Shown here one piece after another: positions 1 to 9,640 of a DNA stretch of 58,136 bases (the stretch's first letter is position 1; each line of letters begins with the position of its first letter). The notes beneath the pieces are model-generated. The model worked only from the letters and a program-made list of their open reading frames with translations, did not search any database and was not told the origin of the DNA. The stretch covers positions 1 to 58,136 of the forward strand of contig JAUNSR010000021.1 in assembly GCA_030539115.1 (NCBI GenBank), in the 5' to 3' direction. The translations under genes and the position numbers were made by a program. The DNA comes from Bacteroidales bacterium. GTDB lineage: Bacteria > Bacteroidota > Bacteroidia > Bacteroidales > JAUNSR01.

Positions 1-16
1 CGCCGTTTTAAGAGAG

Positions 17-51
17 AAAGTCCTCGTTGAGAAATCAACGGGGACTTTTTT
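17..51 (+). terminator. Rho-independent terminator of an upstream, off-window gene
   Basis: The arm at 17-30 pairs with 35-48 (14 bp, one G-T wobble) around a GAAA tetraloop. A run of T at 45-51 follows. The gene it ends lies left of the window. Part of its 3' arm is repeated at 250-268. Confidence 0.85.
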
Positions 52-761
52 CGTTATAACAAACGGGGACTTATTTTGTATATACAGTCTTTGAATATCC
101 GTTTTCATTCCTATCCATCCGAAATCTGACGACAATGAAATAAAAAACCTCAGGCATCGACTGATGATATTTTTTTAAAATGTACGTTAATAGTAATTCT
201 TCATTTAAACTTGTCAAAGCTTCAGTCATCTACTCTTTTTATGTTTGTGGAGAAATCAATGGGGACTTTATTTATGCATGATTTTGTTTTCTGAAATAAT
301 AAACCTTCTGGCTTCGTGTTTTAAGTTTTATTCTAAACTTCACAGTTTACTATCATATATAATTATTTCAATAGAATGTATATTACTATCTGAGAATTTA
401 ATATTTTGAAATGTATAATTTATCGGCCATAAATATTAGATCCTTTGACATCATTAAATAAGGTATAATTTAATTTTATATTCTTTCAAAAACATTTTAT
501 TTGCTATATATTGAAATTTATAAAAGTAATAATGAGATTTTTCCGTCTTTATATTGTTATCTTTATAGATATATATTTTGGAATAATTTGAAAAGCACTC
601 TTAAGTGTAGATTTTAAAATAGTTGTCTTTATAAGCAGAACTTATTTTAAATCTTTATAATATGAAAACGCTAAGACTTATTAAAAGAAGAGATACAAAA
701 TAATATATATAATTGCACATTTATACTATACCTTGATATTAATGATTAAATAATAATACAA
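52..761. other. AT-rich intergenic region upstream of kduI
   Basis: About 700 bases with no credible coding region. It holds two degenerate partial copies of the preceding terminator arm: an ACGGGGACTT core near 63-72 and GAGAAATCAATGGGGACTTT at 250-269. No tRNA-like or riboswitch-like fold was recognised. The promoter of kduI probably lies in the last 150 bases (a TATAATTGC-like -7 region around 707-716), but no convincing -33 TTTG pairs with it. Confidence 0.5.
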
Positions 762-1604
762 ATGAAAACAAATACTCAATTAAGGTATGCTTCTAATCCT
801 CAAGATGTAAATAATTATGATACAGATAGGATTAGACAAGAATATTTAATTCAAAAACTTTTTATTCCAGAACAAGTCAATATGACTTATTCATTGTTTG
901 ACAGGATGATAATCGGTGGAGCAATGCCGATTGAAGAAAATCTTACTTTAGAAACTATTGACTATTTAAAGTCTAATTATTTTTTAGAGAGAAGAGAAAT
1001 CGGTATTTATAATGTTGGTGGAGCAGGAATAATAGATATAGATGGCAAACAATATAACTTAGATTATAAGGAGGCAATATATATTGGTATGGGAGCTAAA
1101 AAGGTTGTTTTTATTAGCAGAGAGAAAGCAAACCCTTCAAAATTTTATTTTAATTCAACTCCTGCTCATATTTCTTATCCAATACAAAAAGTATTAAAAG
1201 CTAATGCAATATCAGTGACTATGGGTTCATTAGAGACATCTAATGAAAGAACTATAAATAAAATGATTGTAAATCAAATATTAAAAACATGCCAACTACA
1301 AATGGGTATGACAGAGTTAAAACAAGGAAGTGTTTGGAATACATTTCCACCTCATACTCATACAAGAAGAATGGAAGCATATTTTTATTTTGAATTGCCA
1401 GAAGATAATGCAATCTGTCATTTTATGGGAGAACCAACACAAACAAAGCATATTTGGCTTGAAAATGAACAAGCCGTAATCTCTCCTGAATGGTCTATAC
1501 ATTCAGCATGTGGAACACACAATTATACTTTTATTTGGGGAATGGCAGGTGAAAATTTAGACTATGGAGATCAGGATTTTTTTAAAGCAACGGAATTAAG
1601 ATAA
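762..1604 (+). CDS. kduI: 5-dehydro-4-deoxy-D-glucuronate isomerase (KduI)
   Basis: Cytoplasmic isomerase (EC 5.3.1.17) that converts 5-keto-4-deoxyuronate, released from unsaturated uronate by oligosaccharide lyases or unsaturated glucuronyl hydrolases, to 3-deoxy-D-glycero-2,5-hexodiulosonate. At 280 aa it has the usual KduI length. The cupin-type metal site is visible: His198 and His200 in PPHTHTRRMEAYFYF, Glu205 in the same motif, and His247 in PEWSIHSACGTHNY, matching the four zinc ligands known for the family. The N-terminal YASNPQDV stretch is also typical. The gene lies 5 nt before kduD, so the two are almost certainly co-transcribed and catalyse consecutive steps. Codon use is strongly AT-biased, like the next two genes. 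Confidence 0.96.
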   Translation: MKTNTQLRYASNPQDVNNYDTDRIRQEYLIQKLFIPEQVNMTYSLFDRMIIGGAMPIEENLTLETIDYLKSNYFLERREIGIYNVGGAGIIDIDGKQYNLDYKEAIYIGMGAKKVVFISREKANPSKFYFNSTPAHISYPIQKVLKANAISVTMGSLETSNERTINKMIVNQILKTCQLQMGMTELKQGSVWNTFPPHTHTRRMEAYFYFELPEDNAICHFMGEPTQTKHIWLENEQAVISPEWSIHSACGTHNYTFIWGMAGENLDYGDQDFFKATELR

Positions 1605-1609
1605 GAATT

Positions 1610-2389
1610 ATGGTTAGTTTCTCATTAGATAATAAAATAGCATTAATAACAGGTGCTTCTTATGGAATAGGTTTTGCAATTGCAAAAGGTTTTGCTCAGG
1701 CTGGAGCTAAAATTGTTTTCAATGACTTAAATCAAGATCTGGTAAATAAAGGTATAGAGTCATATAAACAGTTAGGAATAGACGCTGTAGGATATGTATG
1801 TGACGTTACAGTTGAAGAACAAGTAAAAGAAATGGTTTCTAAAATTGAAAAAGAGATTGGAGATATAAATATTCTTGTTAACAATGCTGGAATAATTAAA
1901 AGAATTCCAATGACGGAGATGATGTCAGAAGATTTTAGAAAAGTTATTGATGTTGATTTAACGGCTCCTTTTATAGTTTCAAAAATTGTAATACCTTCTA
2001 TGATAAGAAATGGGGGCGGTAAGATAATAAATATTTGTTCAATGATGTCAGAACTTGGAAGAGAAACAGTTTCAGCATATGCAGCAGCTAAAGGTGGGCT
2101 AAAAATGCTTACAAGAAATATAGCGTCAGAATATGGTGAATATAATATACAATGTAATGGTATTGGACCGGGATATATAGCAACCCCACAAACAGCACCT
2201 TTAAGGACAGAAGGCCATCCATTTAATTCATTTATCATTTCTAAAACACCTGCTGCAAGATGGGGTACTCCAGATGATTTAATAGGTCCGGCTGTCTTTT
2301 TAGCCTCTTCTGCTTCTGATTTTGTAAATGGACATGTTTTATATGTAGATGGTGGTATATTAGCATATATTGGTAAACAGCCTAAATAA
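1610..2389 (+). CDS. kduD: 2-dehydro-3-deoxy-D-gluconate 5-dehydrogenase (KduD), SDR family
   Basis: Classical short-chain dehydrogenase/reductase of 259 aa. The cofactor motif TGASYGIG is at 14-21, NNAG at 91-94, and the catalytic residues are Ser144, Tyr157 and Lys161 (YAAAK). In the uronate pathway it reduces the KduI product to 2-keto-3-deoxygluconate using NADH. The SDR fold alone does not fix the substrate, and Bacteroidota members are often labelled gluconate 5-dehydrogenase. The assignment as KduD rests on its position 5 nt after kduI and on the sequence resemblance (start MVSFSLDNKIALITGAS). The 3' side is followed by about 120 nt before the DUF4861 lipoprotein, with no terminator between them, so all three may share a transcript. 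Confidence 0.92.
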   Translation: MVSFSLDNKIALITGASYGIGFAIAKGFAQAGAKIVFNDLNQDLVNKGIESYKQLGIDAVGYVCDVTVEEQVKEMVSKIEKEIGDINILVNNAGIIKRIPMTEMMSEDFRKVIDVDLTAPFIVSKIVIPSMIRNGGGKIINICSMMSELGRETVSAYAAAKGGLKMLTRNIASEYGEYNIQCNGIGPGYIATPQTAPLRTEGHPFNSFIISKTPAARWGTPDDLIGPAVFLASSASDFVNGHVLYVDGGILAYIGKQPK

Positions 2390-2511
2390 TATTTATTTTA
2401 TTACTGTGTTATAACTAATTACCATATTTTAAAATAAAAATAACCAATAAATGGTGTTCAAATTGTGTATTTGGTAAATAAATAAGATTGTAAACTGTCA
2501 AAATTTCTGTA

Positions 2512-3663
2512 ATGATAAAAATCATTTTATTATTTTTTTTATTAGCTTTCTTAAGTTGTATTAAAGAAAAAAGTGTTTCAATTTTTGTCCAAAATCCCAC
2601 TTCTATGGATAGAAAAAATGAAATGATAGAAGTTGATTGGGATTTAATAAAAAATGTTTTTAGGGATGATAAACAATCTTTCATAATCTTAAATCAATTT
2701 GGAGAAAAAATACCATATCAGTTTGTTTATTATGGATTTAAAACGCCTGAATTACTAATTTTTCAGGCATCATTAAAAGCAAATGAAAAATTAGAATTTA
2801 AGATTGTTCATGGAGAACCTGATTCTATTAAGTCAAGAGTTAATGTTGCATTTGTACCTGAAAGAAAAGATGATATTTCTTGGGAAAATAATAGAATTGC
2901 ATATAGAATGTACGGCCCTGCTTTAGAGGTGGATCCAAAGGAAGCTTTGGTTTCGGGAGGAATTGATTTATGGGTTAAATCAACTCCTGAACTTGTCGCT
3001 GCTAAATGGTATAAAGATGATTTGGCACATGTTAAAAGTTATCATAAAGATAATGGGGAAGGACTTGATTTTTATTCAGTTGGTAAGTCTTTAGGTGCAG
3101 GTGCTTCAGCTCCAATAAAAAAAGATTCATTATATTATATTGGTCATAATTTTAAAAGTTACGATATACTTGATAATGGTCCATTGCGTCTTGTTTTTAA
3201 ACTTACATATCAACCATATTATGCTTATGATAGTATAATGGTTGATGAACATAGATTAATCTCTTTAGATGCAGGTTCTAACCTTAATAAGATAGTAGAA
3301 AACTACGGTGATATAAAAAAGAGTTTAAAAATTGCAGCAGGTTTCCCCTATTATGGAAATGACACTTATGTAATAAATGCAGATCAAGGTTATATATCTT
3401 ATGCTCAACCGGAAGATTCTATTAATGGAGTGATATATTTGGGCCTTGTTTCTGATGTAGCTCTTGAAGATACAAAAGTTGTTAATAATCAAATGGTCTC
3501 TATATTTGATTATCAACCATCATATAAGGAGGGTAGAGGTTTGACTTACTATTCAGGAGGAGGATGGAATAAAGGAGGATATCCAAGTTTTAAAGATTGG
3601 ACAAATTATATTTCAGATTTTGCTAATAAAGTAAGGCATCCATTAATAATCTGGGTTGAATAG
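2512..3663 (+). CDS. DUF4861 family lipoprotein, probably linked to uronate-polysaccharide use
   Basis: A 383-aa exported protein. A short hydrophobic N-terminus ends in a lipobox-like FLSC with Cys16, so it is probably a lipoprotein. The mature part begins with FVQNPTSMDRKNEMIEV and contains YGPALEVD, SGGIDLWVKST, YHKDNGEGLDFY and VGKSLGAG, which I recognise as the DUF4861 family pattern. That family has no established biochemical activity known to me. Members often sit in loci for degradation of pectin, alginate or ulvan. Here it directly follows kduI-kduD and is closed by a strong terminator, so a role in binding or processing acidic sugars at the cell surface is an inference from context only. 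A start slightly further downstream would remove the signal sequence, so the annotated start is preferred. Confidence 0.8.
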   Translation: MIKIILLFFLLAFLSCIKEKSVSIFVQNPTSMDRKNEMIEVDWDLIKNVFRDDKQSFIILNQFGEKIPYQFVYYGFKTPELLIFQASLKANEKLEFKIVHGEPDSIKSRVNVAFVPERKDDISWENNRIAYRMYGPALEVDPKEALVSGGIDLWVKSTPELVAAKWYKDDLAHVKSYHKDNGEGLDFYSVGKSLGAGASAPIKKDSLYYIGHNFKSYDILDNGPLRLVFKLTYQPYYAYDSIMVDEHRLISLDAGSNLNKIVENYGDIKKSLKIAAGFPYYGNDTYVINADQGYISYAQPEDSINGVIYLGLVSDVALEDTKVVNNQMVSIFDYQPSYKEGRGLTYYSGGGWNKGGYPSFKDWTNYISDFANKVRHPLIIWVE

Positions 3664-3682
3664 ATAATAATTATTTAAAGAT

Positions 3683-3723
3683 AAACGGTATAAAGAGTTT
3701 TTGGCTTTTTATACCGTTTTTTT
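3683..3723 (+). terminator. Terminator after the kduI-kduD-DUF4861 group
   Basis: The arm at 3683-3697 pairs with 3705-3719 (15 bp with one G-T pair, 7-nt loop), followed by T7 ending at 3723. It separates the uronate genes from dnaK. Confidence 0.9.
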
Positions 3724-3790
3724 ATCAATAATAATAAATCATTTTAATAGAAATGGTGTTTATTATTAAGAACTACTTTTTCAGCCAAAC

Positions 3791-3840
3791 TGTCAGATGA
3801 AATATGTCATTTATTAATTAGAGAAATGACTATACTGACA
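3791..3840. promoter_or_regulatory. Nested dyad upstream of dnaK promoter
   Basis: Two concentric inverted repeats: TGTCAG at 3791-3796 pairs with CTGACA at 3835-3840, and GTCATTT at 3806-3812 pairs with AAATGAC at 3824-3830. It lies about 30 nt upstream of the sigma-54-like element. It could be an enhancer-type binding site for an activator or a hairpin. It is not the CIRCE element, whose TTAGCACTC half-site is absent. Confidence 0.45.
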
Positions 3841-3869
3841 AAATATATTTTTTTTGAATATAAAATAAT

Positions 3870-3886
3870 TGGCACACCTTTTGTTT
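3870..3886 (+). promoter_or_regulatory. Sigma-54-like (-24/-12) promoter of dnaK
   Basis: TGGCAC at 3870-3875 is followed by ACCTT and TTTG, giving GG (3871-3872), N10, then GT (3883-3884). RpoN promoters have GG-N10-GC, so only the final C of the -12 element deviates. The site lies about 125 nt upstream of the dnaK start. Assignment is by consensus match only. Confidence 0.5.
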
Positions 3887-4010
3887 AATTCATAGTATGA
3901 GGTTTAGAACGAAGATGCTACGATATAATAAGCATAATAGAATTTGAAATAGCGTTTTAATATTTACTCATTAATAAATTAAGATATAAACAAACTAAAA
4001 TAATAAAACA

Positions 4011-5906
4011 ATGGGAAAAATTATTGGTATTGACTTAGGAACCACAAATTCGTGTGTTGCTGTCATGGAAGGAAATACACCGGTCGTTATTAATAATGCT
4101 GAAGGTCGTGCTACTACACCTTCAATAGTTGCTTTCGTTGACGGTGGCGAAAGAAGAGTTGGTGAACCTGCTAAACGTCAAGCTGTAACTAATCCTACAA
4201 GAACAGTTTTCTCTATTAAACGTTTTATGGGAGAAAGTTGTGATCAAGTTAAAAATGAAATACCTCGTGTTCCATATACAGTGATTTGCAATGAAGCAAA
4301 TCAACCACGTGTTGAAATTGAAGGAAGAACTTATTCTCCTCAAGAAATTTCTGCAATGATTCTTCAGAAAATGAAAAAAACAGCAGAAGATTATCTTGGA
4401 CAAGAAGTTACAGAAGCTGTTATTACAGTACCTGCTTATTTTAATGATTCTCAGCGTCAGGCAACAAAAGAAGCTGGTGAAATAGCAGGTCTTACTGTTC
4501 GTCGTATTGTTAATGAACCTACAGCCGCTGCCTTAGCTTATGGTCTTGACAAGACAACTAAGGATATGAAAATTGCTGTATTTGACCTTGGTGGTGGTAC
4601 TTTTGATATTTCTATTCTTGAATTAGGAGATGGAGTGTTTGAAGTTAAATCTACTGATGGTGATACTCATCTTGGTGGTGATGACTTTGACCACGTAATT
4701 GTTGACTGGTTAGCTGATGAATTTCAAAAAGAAGAAGGTATTGATTTACGTAAAGATCCAATGGCTCTTCAACGTTTGAAAGAAGCTGCAGAAAAAGCAA
4801 AAATAGAATTGTCTTCTACTACTTCCACAGAAATCAATTTGCCTTATATTATGCCGGTTAATGGTATTCCAAAACACTTGGTTAAAACACTTACACGTGC
4901 TAAATTTGAACAATTAAGCGATAATTTAATAAAAGCTACTATCGAACCTTGTCGTAAGGCTTTAAAGAATGCAGGGTTAACTGCTTCTCAGATTGATGAA
5001 GTCATTCTTGTTGGTGGTTCAACTCGTATACCTGCAGTTCAATCAGAAGTAGAGAAATTTTTTGGAAAAGCTCCATCTAAGAATGTTAATCCTGATGAAG
5101 TTGTTGCAATCGGTGCAGCTATTCAAGGTGCAGTTTTAAGTGGAGATGTTAAAGATGTATTGTTGTTGGATGTTACTCCTCTTTCCTTGGGTATTGAAAC
5201 TTTTGGTGGAGTGATGACAGCTTTAATTACAGCTAATACAACAATCCCAACAAGAAAATCTGAAGTATTCTCAACTGCTGCCGATAATCAACCTTCTGTA
5301 GAAATCCATGTTTTGCAAGGTGAACGTCCTTTGGCTAAAGATAATAAAACTATTGGTCGTTTCCACTTGGACGGAATTCCTGCTGCTATGAGAGGTGTTC
5401 CTCAAATTGAAGTTACCTTTGATATCGATGCCAATGGTATCCTTCATGTTTCAGCTAAAGATAAAGGTACTGGCAAAGAACAAAGTATTCGTATTGAAGC
5501 TTCAAGTGGTTTGACTGAAACAGAAATTAAGAGAATGAAGGATGAAGCCGCTGCCAATGCAGAAGCTGATAAGAAAGAGAAAGAAAAAATTGATAAGTTG
5601 AATCAGGCTGACAGTATGATTTTCCAGACCGAAAAACAACTTAAAGATATGGGTGATAAATTGCCTGCTGATAAAAAGGCTGCAATTGAAACTGCTCTAA
5701 ATAAATTGAAAGAGGCTCATAAAGCTCAAGATTTGAATGCTATAGATAGTGCAACTACTGAATTGAATAATATACTTCAATCTGCTGCACAAGATATTTA
5801 TAGCGCACAACAAGGAGCAGGTGCTCAAGCTCAACAAGGTCCTTCTCAAGCTGCCGATAATAATGATGGTGGTGTAACTGATGTTGATTTTGAGGAGGTG
5901 AAGTAA
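4011..5906 (+). CDS. dnaK: Molecular chaperone DnaK (Hsp70)
   Basis: Complete 631-aa Hsp70. The N-terminal ATPase starts with [10 protein letters not shown] (5-14) and has the phosphate-2 motif FDLGGGTFD at 191-199 and the VGGSTRIP signature further on. The interdomain linker [15 protein letters not shown] precedes the substrate-binding domain. The C-terminal tail is Gln/Ala-rich and ends in [10 protein letters not shown], the usual bacterial DnaK end. It folds client proteins in the cytoplasm with DnaJ and GrpE, but neither dnaJ nor grpE is nearby, so the gene is monocistronic here, bounded by a strong terminator. The leader of about 290 nt carries a sigma-54-like promoter and a nested dyad rather than a recognisable CIRCE element. 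Codon use is richer in C/G-ending codons (CGT, GGT) than in neighbouring genes, as expected for high expression. Confidence 0.99.
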   Translation: MGKIIGIDLGTTNSCVAVMEGNTPVVINNAEGRATTPSIVAFVDGGERRVGEPAKRQAVTNPTRTVFSIKRFMGESCDQVKNEIPRVPYTVICNEANQPRVEIEGRTYSPQEISAMILQKMKKTAEDYLGQEVTEAVITVPAYFNDSQRQATKEAGEIAGLTVRRIVNEPTAAALAYGLDKTTKDMKIAVFDLGGGTFDISILELGDGVFEVKSTDGDTHLGGDDFDHVIVDWLADEFQKEEGIDLRKDPMALQRLKEAAEKAKIELSSTTSTEINLPYIMPVNGIPKHLVKTLTRAKFEQLSDNLIKATIEPCRKALKNAGLTASQIDEVILVGGSTRIPAVQSEVEKFFGKAPSKNVNPDEVVAIGAAIQGAVLSGDVKDVLLLDVTPLSLGIETFGGVMTALITANTTIPTRKSEVFSTAADNQPSVEIHVLQGERPLAKDNKTIGRFHLDGIPAAMRGVPQIEVTFDIDANGILHVSAKDKGTGKEQSIRIEASSGLTETEIKRMKDEAAANAEADKKEKEKIDKLNQADSMIFQTEKQLKDMGDKLPADKKAAIETALNKLKEAHKAQDLNAIDSATTELNNILQSAAQDIYSAQQGAGAQAQQGPSQAADNNDGGVTDVDFEEVK

Positions 5907-5931
5907 AAACGATAAAAAGTATAAATAATAG

Positions 5932-5968
5932 AAAAGCGTGTAATTCTTATGAGTTACACGCTTTTTTT
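5932..5968 (+). terminator. Terminator of dnaK
   Basis: A 12-bp perfect stem (5932-5943 with 5954-5965) around a 10-nt loop, followed by a T-run to 5967. Confidence 0.9.
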
Positions 5969-6834
5969 ATGAAAACACAAGACAGTTTAATATAGGCTGA
6001 TTATTTTAAAATATAAAAACTGGATTTGTATTAAAAATTAATTATAATGAAAATAGGATAAGATTATCTTTTAATTAAAAACTTATTGTAGGTGATGCTG
6101 AGAAATATATAGTATAAAATACCTTTGTTAAGGTTTTATAGCATTGAAGTTTATCCTTTTAGCTATTAATTTGAAAAATTCTATACTCATCCGGCTTAAG
6201 CTTTTTTTTGTATCTGTTAATGTTAATAACTTTATAAATCTTTTTTGGTTAAGCATAGTTGCTTATTTTCTATATAAGAAATAGATATTTTCATGTAGTT
6301 TTTACTTTTTTGTTTGGCGCTGTTGTTTATTTACCCATACTATAAGTATAATTATATCAGGATTATAATAAAAAATAAAATCTTTAAATATTAATGTAAT
6401 AAAATATTAAAGTTAAAATTGGAAAAATATAAATTTTTATTTGTGGCTATGATATGATAAACATTAAAGCTTTTATTGTTGTTATACAATCGGAACTCGA
6501 AATAATTACGAGTATAATAAATACACACACTATTATAAAATTTAAAATTGTCAAAAAAGATATTCTTATAAATGATTGCATTTCTATAACAGAACAATTT
6601 GTCATAAAGTAAAGATTCTTATAAACGAATAAATTGTTATAAAAATGAACATTTATATAGAGTTTAAATTTTAATCGAGAGTTCTTTATTATATAAGGGA
6701 AGTTTTATATGAGTGCAAATAGTTTTAATTAGACTAAATATTTATTTGTAACTCTTAATCTAACTACTTTAATATGCAGCGTATGTTGTTTTATTGAGTT
6801 ATATATAAGAAAAACATACTTTAAAAGCCAAACT
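5969..6834. other. Long AT-rich gene-free interval
   Basis: About 870 bases without a credible gene on either strand. The only open frame of size, 6391-6597 on the minus strand, is rich in Tyr, Asn and Phe from AT bias, with no recognisable domain. A weak hairpin around 6112-6141 (TAAAATACCTT / AAGGTTTTA) may be a structured remnant. No tRNA or known RNA family was recognised. Confidence 0.5.
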
Positions 6835-7944
6835 ATGATTAAGTTTATTATTCGATCAATTTTCATAATTATGTTGTTTTCTGAATGTTCAGATAATAAC
6901 TTTTACATAGATGGCAAAATTAAAACTGAATCTTTGGATGGAGAATACGTTTATCTAAAAACTATTATAAATAATACACTGCTTAATATTGACAGTTCTC
7001 TTGTAGAAAACGACAAATTTAAATTTTCTGGTCATATAGATTCTTGCACTATAGTAGAAATTACTTTTCCTTTTGCTGAAAAGATAAAGTTAACCCCATT
7101 AGTTTTTGTATTAGAGGCAGGAAAATATCAATGTGTAATTGATACTCTATCTTATGCTTCGGGTGAAAATAATGAGAATTTATATGATTATTATCTTAGT
7201 GAATATTCTTTATACAACAAGTTAAATGAACTTACAGATGAATATAATTATGCCATCTTAACAAAAAGTTTGAATGATTCTTTGACAATTGATTACAAAG
7301 CAAGATTTGGCTTTTTAAATAAAGAGATTAATGAGTTAGCATATAATTTTATTTATTTAAATAATGACAACAGTGCAGGTGCACTTGTCTTTCTTCAAAC
7401 TTATTCAATACTAACAAAACAACAAATACTTAATATTTTAAAAACATCTTCAGGCAATTTTAATTGTCTTTATGAGATAAGAATTATAACAAAGCAATTT
7501 TTTACTGAAAATAAATCATCAATAGGAATGCCTTATATAAATGTAAATCTTATTGATTCGGCTAATGTTACAGTTCCTATTTCTTATTATATAAACAATA
7601 ATTTCTGGATATTATTAAATTTTTGGCGTTCAGACTGTCAGCCTTGTCTTGATGAAATACAATTTTTAAAAGCTATATATGAGAAATATGCTGTTGAAAA
7701 TCTAATTATTTTAAGCATCTCTCTCGATGTTTCAAAAGAGTTATGGACAAAAAACATTAAACAAGATCAAATGCCTTGGCCTCAGTTTTGTGATTTTAAA
7801 GGATGGGATTCAGAGGCTGCTAAACAATATGCTATTAATTTATTACCTTTTAATATTCTTATTGATCCAGATGGCAATATAGTCTTAAGAGGAGATCGAC
7901 AAAATATGCTTTCTCAAAAGTTAAAAGAAATTTTTGAAGAATAG
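6835..7944 (+). CDS. TlpA/ResA-like thiol-disulfide protein with DUF4369-type N-terminal domain
   Basis: A 369-aa exported protein. An N-terminal hydrophobic segment (about residues 4-15) ends at Cys18 in LFSEC. Glu at -1 is unusual for a lipobox, so lipidation is uncertain. Residues about 22-105 look like the DUF4369 beta-rich domain common at the front of Bacteroidota thioredoxin-like proteins. The C-terminal thioredoxin fold carries the redox pair Cys268-Cys271 in WRSDCQPC and a candidate cis-Pro at 338. It probably reduces or isomerises disulfides in the periplasm, possibly for cytochrome maturation or cell-envelope stress, but the substrate is unknown. WRSDC departs from the usual WASWC. 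It is followed 64 nt later by a secreted TPR-like gene and may share its transcript. Confidence 0.82.
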   Translation: MIKFIIRSIFIIMLFSECSDNNFYIDGKIKTESLDGEYVYLKTIINNTLLNIDSSLVENDKFKFSGHIDSCTIVEITFPFAEKIKLTPLVFVLEAGKYQCVIDTLSYASGENNENLYDYYLSEYSLYNKLNELTDEYNYAILTKSLNDSLTIDYKARFGFLNKEINELAYNFIYLNNDNSAGALVFLQTYSILTKQQILNILKTSSGNFNCLYEIRIITKQFFTENKSSIGMPYINVNLIDSANVTVPISYYINNNFWILLNFWRSDCQPCLDEIQFLKAIYEKYAVENLIILSISLDVSKELWTKNIKQDQMPWPQFCDFKGWDSEAAKQYAINLLPFNILIDPDGNIVLRGDRQNMLSQKLKEIFEE

Positions 7945-8008
7945 ATATTTTATAAATAATAATGTAATTTAGCACCACTTTTTATTTCACAATTACATTA
8001 TAATTATT

Positions 8009-8758
8009 ATGAAAATAAGATTGTTTATTCTTTTTCTTTTTATTCCAGCACTATCTTTAAACGCACAGACATATTTAGATGCAGCCTATGAAACGTATAG
8101 AAATAGAAACTTTTCACAATGGCCAAATTATATTGCTCAAGTTGAACAAATAGCATTATCAACAAATGCTACTATAAAAGATAAAGTTGATTTAATGACC
8201 TTTTATTATGGGTATATAGGTCATTTATTAGATATTAATGACAAAAAAAGTGCTCAAGTTTGGCTTAATAAAGCTCAACTGATTGATAAGAAATTCTCTT
8301 CCTCACTTGATTCTAATGCCGATTATAAAGCACTTCATTCTATGTATATTGGATTTCAAATAGCAATATCTCCAATAAAAGCGCCATTATTAGTGGCTTC
8401 TATGTTTACATCGGCAAGAGATGCCTTAAAAATTGACAGTAATTCTGTTTTTGCAAATGTTGCAAATGCTAACATTCTTTTTTATTTTCCGGAAGCTTTT
8501 GGTGGAAATAAGCAAAAGGCAATATCTTACTATCAAAATGTCTATAATTATTTTCTTTCAAATAAAAATTTTCAAAAAAGATGGATGTTTTTAAATGTAA
8601 TGTCTACTTTGGCTATAGCTTATGAATCGGTAAATGATATAGATGCCGCTAATTATTGGGTTGTTAAAGCATTGGATGTAGAGCCTGATTTTAAGTTTGT
8701 CACTCAGGTCCTTAAGCCTCGTATTGACGAAAAAATAAAACAAAAAAACAATACTTAA
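8009..8758 (+). CDS. Secreted TPR-like protein of unknown function
   Basis: 249 aa with a clear signal peptide, cleaved after about residue 19 (SLNAQ). The mature protein appears all-helical, with repeated helix pairs and alanine-rich turns (for example ANANILFYFPEAFGG and STLAIAYESVNDIDAANYWVVKAL) resembling degenerate tetratricopeptide repeats. The C-terminal helix is followed by a Lys-rich end. It is probably a periplasmic scaffold or binding protein; I do not recognise a specific family. The gene follows the TlpA-like gene and ends at a bidirectional terminator shared with the convergent DUF4468 gene. Confidence 0.65.
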   Translation: MKIRLFILFLFIPALSLNAQTYLDAAYETYRNRNFSQWPNYIAQVEQIALSTNATIKDKVDLMTFYYGYIGHLLDINDKKSAQVWLNKAQLIDKKFSSSLDSNADYKALHSMYIGFQIAISPIKAPLLVASMFTSARDALKIDSNSVFANVANANILFYFPEAFGGNKQKAISYYQNVYNYFLSNKNFQKRWMFLNVMSTLAIAYESVNDIDAANYWVVKALDVEPDFKFVTQVLKPRIDEKIKQKNNT

Positions 8759-8800
8759 AAAAAAGCTGAGCAAGATTTTTATCAAGCTCAGCTTTTTTTA
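8757..8800. terminator. Bidirectional terminator between convergent genes
   Basis: AAAAGCTGAGC at 8761-8771 pairs with GCTCAGCTTTT at 8786-8796, with A-runs on the left and T-runs on the right. It can serve both the plus-strand TPR-like gene and the minus-strand DUF4468 gene. Confidence 0.85.
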
Positions 8801-8828
8801 TGTTTCGTAATTATTATTATTTATATTG

Positions 8829-9404
8829 CTACTCTAATAATTTCTCAATAGATTCAAAAATAGTATTAATTTTTTGGTCGGTTTTCTTAGCCAACTGTTC
8901 TGAAGCATTTTTCACAAAAGCTGTTCTATAATTCTTGTCTATAAAAACCATTTTGCTGCTTATCAGATTCTCATTTTCAAGTTCAACTTTCTCTTCAATA
9001 GCTTCCGGCTCTACATAATAAATATTATCAAAATTAATTGTGCAAAGGTTGTCTTGATAGTCTATTGTAAGATTACCCTTCAAATACATGTTATAAACAA
9101 ACCATCCGGTTTTGATTATCTCCATTTTATCTAAAAGGTCACATTCAATAATCCCCTTTTCTTTATTATTGTTTACTACTTTAGCTTTTCTTTCGCTTAA
9201 CAAATTTTCTACAAGCCAACCAGAAACAATATCTTGAATTTCTGCATGAGACTTAGAAGTCTTAATTGTATCAGAATAAGTAACCTTATCTTGAAAATAA
9301 TTTTTGTAATCAGCTTCAGTCTCTATTACAACTTGTCTTTTTCTTGTTGACTGAGCGAAAATAAGAGTCGGGATAAACATTAATAATACCAAATACTTTC
9401 TCAT
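8829..9404 (-). CDS. DUF4468-type secreted protein
   Basis: 191 aa with a signal peptide cleaved near Ala17-Gln18. The mature sequence has the order of the DUF4468 family: an N-terminal stretch predicted to fold as beta-alpha (YSDTIKTSKSHAEIQDIVSGW), a middle beta region (GIIECDLLDKMEIIKTGWF, then LKGNLTIDYQDNLCTINFDN) and a C-terminal helix (about 155-190). This family is confined largely to Bacteroidota and its function is not established. It stands alone, convergent with the TPR-like gene and separated from the rnf operon by the rnf terminator. Confidence 0.68.
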   Translation of the reverse strand: MRKYLVLLMFIPTLIFAQSTRKRQVVIETEADYKNYFQDKVTYSDTIKTSKSHAEIQDIVSGWLVENLLSERKAKVVNNNKEKGIIECDLLDKMEIIKTGWFVYNMYLKGNLTIDYQDNLCTINFDNIYYVEPEAIEEKVELENENLISSKMVFIDKNYRTAFVKNASEQLAKKTDQKINTIFESIEKLLE

Positions 9405-9640
9405 GGTAAAAATTTTTATTGATTAATAAGTTGTAGATTTTCTTCTGCTAAAATAAGTATTTTAATTATTTGTGGAAAAGAAATATTAATTAATTGTTTA
9501 AAAATACTCTTTTTATTAATTAAAATTATTCTTATAGTTTATTTAATATATTTTTTCCAATAACTTTTTACTTGTTGTTTAGATTAAATTTTCAATAGAT
9601 TATTAATTTGTTTATAATAACAAGGTAAATAATCAAAAAT

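Noticed and set aside
3791..3840. CIRCE heat-shock operator
   Set aside because: The half-sites are TGTCAG/GTCATTT, not TTAGCACTC, and the spacing differs.
6391..6597. 68-aa minus-strand frame in the long gap after dnaK
   Set aside because: Residues are mostly Tyr, Asn, Phe and Ile as dictated by AT-rich DNA; no start context, domain or neighbour supports it.
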